Below, piece by piece: positions 7,385 to 11,178 of a DNA stretch of 11,178 nt. The DNA lies in assembly GCA_947176785.1 (NCBI GenBank), contig CAMWSA010000090.1:1-11178 (forward strand), in the 5' to 3' direction. Position numbers and translations under genes: made by a program. Positions within the stretch are counted from its first letter, which is position 1; every line of letters starts with the position of its first letter. The DNA comes from an uncultured Lachnospiraceae bacterium. GTDB lineage: Bacteria > Bacillota > Clostridia > Lachnospirales > Lachnospiraceae. The notes beneath the pieces are model-generated. The model searched no databases. It was given only the letters and a program-made list of their open reading frames with translations, and was not told the DNA's origin.

Positions 7385-7567
7385 TGTGAGAAGTACTTCT
7401 GGGACTTGCTGTGCAAGTCCAACTCACAGCAGAGGCTGTTTCGTGGAGAAGTATTATTTCTCACACAGGAGAATGTCCAAAATACGGGCATTCTCCGCAT
7501 AGCTTTGAGATTCCACAGAGCGGAATCATGGCGGCTAGTGTGAGAAGAAACGCCCGCTGAAGCGGGC
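7384..7567 (+). other. Dense RNA-like structure in the iolE-iolG gap
   Basis: The 200-base gap holds no gene but is almost fully self-complementary. An outer helix pairs GTGTGAGAA (7384-7392) with TTCTCACAC (7458-7466) and continues as GTACTTCT/AGAAGTAT (7393-7400, 7447-7454) past a 3-nt bulge. It encloses two hairpins, GGACTTGC/GCAAGTCC (7402-7409, 7413-7420) and ACAGC/GCTGT (7426-7430, 7435-7439), making a three-way junction. Three further hairpins follow: GGAGAATGTCC/GGGCATTCTCC (7468-7478, 7486-7496), GATTCC/GGAATC (7509-7514, 7522-7527) and GCCCGC/GCGGGC (7552-7557, 7562-7567), the last ending 4 bases before the iolG ribosome binding site. TAGTGTGAGAAG occurs twice (7382-7393, 7536-7547). 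No T-run follows any stem, so a plain terminator is unlikely. Confidence 0.75.
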
Positions 7568-7571
7568 AGAT

Positions 7572-7577
7572 GGAGGG
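7572..7577 (+). promoter_or_regulatory. Ribosome binding site that fixes the iolG start
   Basis: GGAGGG lies 7 bases before ATG 7585. The in-frame ATG at 7570 would place this site inside the coding sequence and has no good site of its own, so 7585 is the preferred start. Confidence 0.85.
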
Positions 7578-7584
7578 TAAAGAG

Positions 7585-8598
7585 ATGATCAATATTGGTA
7601 TTATCGGTGCGGGACGTATCGGCAAGGTGCATTTGCAGTCCATCGCCTATCATGTGAAAAACGCCTGTGTGAAGGCGGTGGCAGATCCCTTTATGAATGA
7701 GGAGACGGAAAGCTTTGTGCGCAGCATGGGTGTGCAGAGGGTTTGCAAGGATTATAAGGAAATTCTGGCAGCGCCGGATATTGATGCGGTGTTGGTATGC
7801 TCTTCCACAGACACCCACGCATCCATTTCCATAGAGGCTATAGAGGCCGGGAAACATGTATTCTGCGAGAAACCGGTGGATCATGCCCTGGATCGGATCA
7901 GGGCTGTGGAGCAGGCGCTGGCCGCACATCCCGAGTGCAAGTTCCAGGTGGGCTTCAACCGCCGTTTTGACCATAACTTTGCTGCGGTGAGGAAGGCTTA
8001 TGACGAGGGGAAAATCGGGGAGGCTCATGTACTGAAGATCACCTCCCGGGATCCTGAACCGCCCAACCCTGCGTATATTAAGGTGTCCGGGGGCATGTTC
8101 CTGGATATGACCATTCATGATTTTGACATGGCATGCTTTTTGACTGACAGCGATGTGGAGGAGGTTTATGTGCAGTCCGCAGTGCTGGTGGATCCTGCCA
8201 TAGGAGAACAGGGGGATGTGGATACTGCAGTCATCACCATGAAAATGAGCAATGGGGCATTGGCTGTCATCGACAATTCCAGGCGTGCCGCCTATGGATA
8301 CGACCAGAGGGCGGAATTGTTTGGCTCCAAGGGCATGGCTGCCACTGCCAACGACACCCTCTCCACGGTGGTCATCTCCAACAGGGAGGGAGTGATCGGT
8401 GAAAAACCTCTGTTTTTCTTTCTGGAGAGGTATATGGAGTCCTTTTCTGAGGAGATGAGGCAGTTCGTGGATGCATGTGAGAACGGCAAGGAGGTGCCGG
8501 TAGGTATCCACGCGGGCATGCAGTCCGTAAAGATCGGCCTGGCGGCAAAGAAATCCGTGGAGGAACACAGGCCCGTGAAGATATCGGAACTAGGGTGA
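7585..8598 (+). CDS. iolG: Inositol 2-dehydrogenase (Gfo/Idh/MocA family)
   Basis: IolG (EC 1.1.1.18) oxidises myo-inositol to 2-keto-myo-inositol with NAD+, the entry step of the pathway, in the cytoplasm. From ATG 7585 it has 337 residues, close to the usual 336-344. The N-terminal Rossmann domain begins INIGIIGAGRIGKVH. The family lysine is in FCEKPVDHAL (Lys96), and the catalytic Asp-x-x-x-His pair is in GGMFLDMTIHDFDMA (Asp174, His178). VGFNRRFDHNF and FGSKGM are also typical of inositol dehydrogenases. Related family members act on scyllo-inositol or other sugars, so exact substrate choice is inferred from the iol context. A longer reading from ATG 7570 is rejected because GGAGGG at 7572-7577 is the ribosome binding site. 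The gene has its own long structured leader, unlike the tightly coupled iolD-iolE pair. Its stop codon lies inside a small perfect hairpin. Confidence 0.93.
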   Translation: MINIGIIGAGRIGKVHLQSIAYHVKNACVKAVADPFMNEETESFVRSMGVQRVCKDYKEILAAPDIDAVLVCSSTDTHASISIEAIEAGKHVFCEKPVDHALDRIRAVEQALAAHPECKFQVGFNRRFDHNFAAVRKAYDEGKIGEAHVLKITSRDPEPPNPAYIKVSGGMFLDMTIHDFDMACFLTDSDVEEVYVQSAVLVDPAIGEQGDVDTAVITMKMSNGALAVIDNSRRAAYGYDQRAELFGSKGMAATANDTLSTVVISNREGVIGEKPLFFFLERYMESFSEEMRQFVDACENGKEVPVGIHAGMQSVKIGLAAKKSVEEHRPVKISELG

Positions 8599-8612
8599 AA
8601 AGGGTTTTCACC
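8594..8612 (+). other. Perfect 8-bp hairpin over the iolG stop codon
   Basis: GGTGAAAA (8594-8601) pairs perfectly with TTTTCACC (8605-8612) around a GGG loop and includes the iolG TGA. No T-tract follows the stem, so it is not a classical terminator. It could stabilise a 3' end or weakly attenuate transcription into the dehydrogenase gene. Confidence 0.5.
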
Positions 8613-8672
8613 ATCCTGATTTGAGTACTTGCTGAAGCGGGCGAATGGGAGAAGGATTGAGATTTCAAGGTG

Positions 8673-8702
8673 GTTGCGGAACCCTAAAACAGCAACAGGA
8701 GG
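8673..8702 (+). promoter_or_regulatory. Linker-type hairpin abutting the alcohol dehydrogenase RBS
   Basis: GTTGC (8673-8677) pairs with GCAAC (8692-8696) around the 14-nt loop GGAACCCTAAAACA. The loop matches the linker GGAACTTTAAAACA before iolD and GGAACTATAACA before iolC, while the stem bases differ. The 3' arm touches AGGAGG (8697-8702), the ribosome binding site of the gene at 8713. The rest of the 114-base gap contains a copy of GCTGAAGCGGGC (8631-8642), also present just before the iolG ribosome binding site. Confidence 0.6.
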
Positions 8703-8712
8703 AGTATTTAGT

Positions 8713-9867
8713 ATGTCATGTCAGTTTATTATGCCCAAACAGATATTTTATGGAGAGGGAGCGCTGGAGCAGGCTGCTCCGACCCTTGCGGGCTGCGGCA
8801 GCAGGGCGCTTATTGTCACGGACCCTGTGATGGTGAAGCTGGGGAATGTAAGCTCCGTAACGGAAATGCTTAAGAAGGCAGATGTGGGTTTTGCGGTTTT
8901 TGAGGGTGTGACGGGGGAACCCACGGACAAAATGGTGGAGGCCGGAAGGAAAGTATGGGAGAGCGAAAAATGCGATTTCCTGGTTGCCGTGGGAGGAGGT
9001 TCTCCCATTGACACCATGAAAGCCATCGGCGTGGTGGCGGTAAACGGAGGTTCCATCAACGACTGGTATGGAAAGGAAATCACGGGGGAACTGCCCCCCA
9101 TGACAGCTATTCCCACCACCAGCGGAACAGGCTCGGAGGCCACGCAGTTTACCATTATCACCAATTCGGAGGCGGATATCAAAATGCTGCTGAAAGGCAA
9201 GCCGCTGATGCCGGACATCGCTGTGGTTGATCCCAGATTTACTATGACGGCTCCTCCCGCAATTACGGCGGCTACCGGGCTGGATGCCCTCTGCCATGCG
9301 GCGGAGGCATATACATCCCGGAAAGCGCAGCATATGACGGATACGTTGGCAGTCAGCGCCGTGAAAAGAATATTCCAGTATCTGCCGATATGTTACGTTG
9401 AGGGGGAGAATGCCCAGGCACGGATGCAGATGAGCCTTGCGGCGTTGGAGGCAGGGATTGCCTTTAACAATGCTTCTGTCACGGTGATCCACGGCATGAG
9501 CCGTCCCATCGGCGCATTGTTCCATGTGCCCCACGGAGTCAGCAATGCCATGCTGCTGCCAGCCTGCTTTGCCTATGTATACAGAGAAGCGGCGGACCGT
9601 TTTGCCGATCTGGGAAGGGCCATCGGGGTGGCTGGTTCGGAGGACGCAGACATTGACGCAGCGGAAAAATTCATCCATGCCTGTGAGAGACTGTGCCGGT
9701 CCTGCCATATTCCTACCCCGGAAGAGTATGGAATTGGGAAGGTAGATTTTTTGGAGAAAATTCCCAAAATGACGCAGGATGCCCTCGCTTCCGGCTCCCC
9801 GGCCAACACCAGGAAGGAGTTGTCGGCGGAGGATATTGAGACGATATATAGAGCGGTATTGTCTTGA
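8713..9867 (+). CDS. Iron-containing alcohol dehydrogenase
   Basis: This is a group III (Fe-ADH) NAD(P)-dependent dehydrogenase of 384 residues, the normal length. The N-terminal nucleotide-binding domain has VAVGGGSPIDTMKAIG (GGGSP at 94-98) and PTTSGTGSEAT. The C-terminal helical domain carries all four expected metal ligands: Asp191 and His195 in GLDALCHAAEAYTS, and His260 and His274 in VIHGMSRPIGALFHVPHG. ATG 8713 is chosen because GGAGGAG at 8698-8704 stands 8 nt upstream; the open frame extends to 8629 but without a comparable site. It is the last gene before the terminator at 9947-9985 and is co-oriented with the iol genes. The substrate cannot be read from sequence. In an inositol-fermenting anaerobe, plausible roles are reduction of malonate semialdehyde (3-oxopropionate) to 3-hydroxypropionate or reduction of another aldehyde to regenerate NAD+. 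Family is confident, substrate is open. Confidence 0.93.
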   Translation: MSCQFIMPKQIFYGEGALEQAAPTLAGCGSRALIVTDPVMVKLGNVSSVTEMLKKADVGFAVFEGVTGEPTDKMVEAGRKVWESEKCDFLVAVGGGSPIDTMKAIGVVAVNGGSINDWYGKEITGELPPMTAIPTTSGTGSEATQFTIITNSEADIKMLLKGKPLMPDIAVVDPRFTMTAPPAITAATGLDALCHAAEAYTSRKAQHMTDTLAVSAVKRIFQYLPICYVEGENAQARMQMSLAALEAGIAFNNASVTVIHGMSRPIGALFHVPHGVSNAMLLPACFAYVYREAADRFADLGRAIGVAGSEDADIDAAEKFIHACERLCRSCHIPTPEEYGIGKVDFLEKIPKMTQDALASGSPANTRKELSAEDIETIYRAVLS

Positions 9868-9946
9868 CAGCTGCATGTACTTAACTGTTTCGGCGGTTTA
9901 ATCCGACCGATTGGCTAAGTGTTATATATAGAGGGTAATTATAACC

Positions 9947-9985
9947 AAGGTGTAAAGTTCGCATTAACAGACTTTACACCTTTTT
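9947..9985 (+). terminator. Rho-independent terminator after the alcohol dehydrogenase
   Basis: AAGGTGTAAAGT (9947-9958) pairs perfectly with ACTTTACACCTT (9971-9982) over 12 bp with a 12-nt loop, and a T-run (9981-9985) follows. It lies 80 bases after the dehydrogenase stop and most likely ends the iol transcript. The bases between 9868 and 9946 hold no gene and no clear signal. Confidence 0.88.
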
Positions 9986-10005
9986 AATTGGGCACTATGC
10001 CTGGC

Positions 10006-10034
10006 TTGCAATCCAGAAGGCGCTATGGTAAACT
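10006..10034 (+). promoter_or_regulatory. Candidate sigma-70/sigma-A promoter for the Rpn gene
   Basis: TTGCAA (10006-10011) and TAAACT (10029-10034) are separated by 17 bases. Each matches the consensus at 4 of 6 positions, and TGG directly before the -10 gives an extended -10 element. It sits after the terminator and 54 bases before the GTG start. Such matches are common by chance. Confidence 0.4.
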
Positions 10035-10088
10035 GCTTATATAGAAGGAAGATTTCAGGCTTCCACATGGCAGCAAGGAGGAATCTGC

Positions 10089-11178
10089 GTGACAACAGAA
10101 GAGAGTATAAAGACATCCAAAAGAACGGGTGCTGCTGACGGGAAAATATCCGTCAAAAACAGGCCGTCAACAGGCAGCGGAAGAATTGCCGGACAGGGAA
10201 CCCGAAAAGATACCGCAACTACGCTTTTATTCAAATCAGGGAACGAGAATTTTGCGGAGGTTTTTAACCGTACAGTGTTCATGGACGCACCGGTTTCGGC
10301 GGATGACTTAGTTGACGAGGACATCAAGGAGACGGCTTTTCTCAAGGTGGCCAGGGAATACGGCGGTACCTCGCTTGTCCAGTACCGGGATGTTGTCAAA
10401 GCTGTAAAGGATGGCAGGATGCTGGTTATCCTGGGGGTGGAGAACCAGTCAGAAATAAACTATCAGATGCCCTTCCGCGTTCTTGAGGTAGATTTCGTCA
10501 ATTATGCCCGTCAGATCCAGATGATCGAGGAGAAACACAATGGCGAATGGAGAGATGAGGATGGCGGCAGACATGTTCCGGCAGGTGTTTCAGACGGAGA
10601 ATACATGAGCAGGTTTTTAAAAACCGATAAAATATTACCCTGTGTGACACTTGTGCTGTACTGGGGTGAGAAACCATGGGACGGACCGAGAAGGCTGTCG
10701 GACATGTTTTCGGATAGCCCCTGGGCTTCATTGGCCTGGGATATGGAAATGAATATTCTGGATGTCCATCAGATGGAGGAGGAAGAGATTTGCGCTTATA
10801 CCAGCGAACTCAGAACCGTGTTCGGCTTTGTAAAATATGCCAGGGATAAGGATAAATTAAAAGAATTTATTGACAATAACACAGAGTATTTCAGCGATGT
10901 TTCCGGAACAGCGTTAAATGTAATTAATGAATTGACTCATTCACCGGAACTGCAGAGAATTAAGTCGTACAAATACCGGACACAGGAAGGGGGTTTTGAT
11001 ATGTGCCTGGGAATTCAGGAAATGATAAGAGACAGTAGAGAGGAAGGACGAGAGGAAGGACGAGAGGAAGGACGAGAGGAAGGCAGAGAGAAGGGAAGAG
11101 AAGAAGGCAGAGAGGCAGGCAGAAATGAAGGCAGAAGTGAAGGGCTGAACCAAGGGATCAGGGGGGCTGTTGAACTGC
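10089..11178 (+). CDS. Rpn-family PD-(D/E)XK nuclease / putative transposase, 3' partial
   Basis: The frame is open from GTG 10089 to the window edge (363 codons, no stop), so the 3' end is missing. GTG is chosen because AGGAGG (10076-10081) lies 7 nt upstream; no ATG in frame is as well placed. The core LVILGVENQSEINYQMPFRV, followed by FVNYARQIQMIEEKH and CVTLVLYWGEKPWDGPRRL, is characteristic of the Rpn recombination-promoting nuclease / PDDEXK-type transposase-like family common in gut Clostridia. Glu118 and Gln120 (ExQ) are the likely active-site pair, with an aspartate such as Asp101 upstream. The first 45 or so residues are polar, low in structure and poorly conserved-looking. From residue 317 the tail is nine R-x-x-G tetrapeptides, probably a charged helix. 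It is separated from the iol genes by a terminator and is more A+T-rich, so it is likely an unrelated accessory gene. No terminal inverted repeats are seen around it. Confidence 0.85.
   Translation, partial: MTTEESIKTSKRTGAADGKISVKNRPSTGSGRIAGQGTRKDTATTLLFKSGNENFAEVFNRTVFMDAPVSADDLVDEDIKETAFLKVAREYGGTSLVQYRDVVKAVKDGRMLVILGVENQSEINYQMPFRVLEVDFVNYARQIQMIEEKHNGEWRDEDGGRHVPAGVSDGEYMSRFLKTDKILPCVTLVLYWGEKPWDGPRRLSDMFSDSPWASLAWDMEMNILDVHQMEEEEICAYTSELRTVFGFVKYARDKDKLKEFIDNNTEYFSDVSGTALNVINELTHSPELQRIKSYKYRTQEGGFDMCLGIQEMIRDSREEGREEGREEGREEGREKGREEGREAGRNEGRSEGLNQGIRGAVEL
11037..11144 (+). repeat. 12-bp coding tandem repeat (R-x-x-G)9
   Basis: Nine in-frame 12-bp units encode REEG, REEG, REEG, REEG, REKG, REEG, REAG, RNEG and RSEG, followed by a diverged LNQG. 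The first four units are nearly identical at DNA level, so the array is prone to slippage in whole tetrapeptides. Such tails are a known trait of this protein family. Confidence 0.92.

Noticed and set aside
7468..7496. Intrinsic terminator between iolE and iolG (11-bp stem)
   Set aside because: No T-run follows the stem, and iolG continues the same pathway on the same strand.
7276..8568. Long open frame on the minus strand opposite iolG
   Set aside because: It is antisense to a clearly recognised gene, lacks a ribosome binding site, and its translation resembles no protein family.
8629..8712. Longer N-terminus for the alcohol dehydrogenase
   Set aside because: The extra 28 residues are encoded by the structured leader, including a hairpin, and ATG 8713 has a strong RBS and the normal family N-terminus.
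8716..9876. Long open frame on the minus strand opposite the alcohol dehydrogenase
   Set aside because: It is antisense to a gene with complete catalytic motifs; its codon pattern and translation look like a shadow.
10089..11178. A complete transposon or insertion sequence around the Rpn gene
   Set aside because: No terminal inverted repeats or target-site duplication are visible, and the 3' end is outside the window.

Overview
The window reads as part of a chromosome of an anaerobic gut-type Firmicute, most likely Lachnospiraceae. This is inferred from strong purine-rich Shine-Dalgarno sites, moderately GC-rich genes all on the + strand, an anaerobe-type iron-dependent alcohol dehydrogenase, and an Rpn/PD-(D/E)XK protein with an R-E-E-G repeat tail. 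No 16S or other phylogenetic marker is present.

Layout. (1) 1-1290: the 3' part of a heparinase-like (alpha/alpha toroid plus beta-sandwich) protein, open at the left edge. (2) 1291-1483: a non-coding gap with several nested inverted repeats. (3) 1484-2317: a protein of unknown family whose last 58 residues are encoded by a tandem DNA repeat. (4) 2141-2475: that repeat, about 3.2 units of 104-108 bp, each able to form a long three-part hairpin; it ends at the iolC ribosome binding site. (5) 2497-9867: iolC, iolB, iolD, iolE, iolG and an iron alcohol dehydrogenase. (6) 9947-9985: a good intrinsic terminator. (7) 10089-11178: an Rpn-family protein with its own likely promoter, cut by the right edge.

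How the genes work together. IolG oxidises myo-inositol to 2-keto-myo-inositol (scyllo-inosose). IolE dehydrates this, and IolD hydrolytically opens the ring to 5-deoxy-glucuronate. IolB isomerises that to 5-dehydro-2-deoxygluconate, and IolC phosphorylates it. The aldolase IolJ, malonate-semialdehyde dehydrogenase IolA, a transporter and a regulator are not in the window. The alcohol dehydrogenase may dispose of the aldehyde product or reducing equivalents; this is an inference.

The most unusual content lies between the genes. The leaders of iolC and iolD carry homologous hairpin modules of about 105 nt. Their sequences differ but their pairing, 14-nt apical loops and linker (GGAAC..TAAAACA type) are kept, and a linker hairpin of the same kind lies directly against the alcohol dehydrogenase ribosome binding site. 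The iolE-iolG gap holds a different, dense structure: a possible three-way junction followed by three hairpins. I cannot match either structure to a named RNA class. They could be cis-regulatory RNAs or palindromic dispersed repeats.
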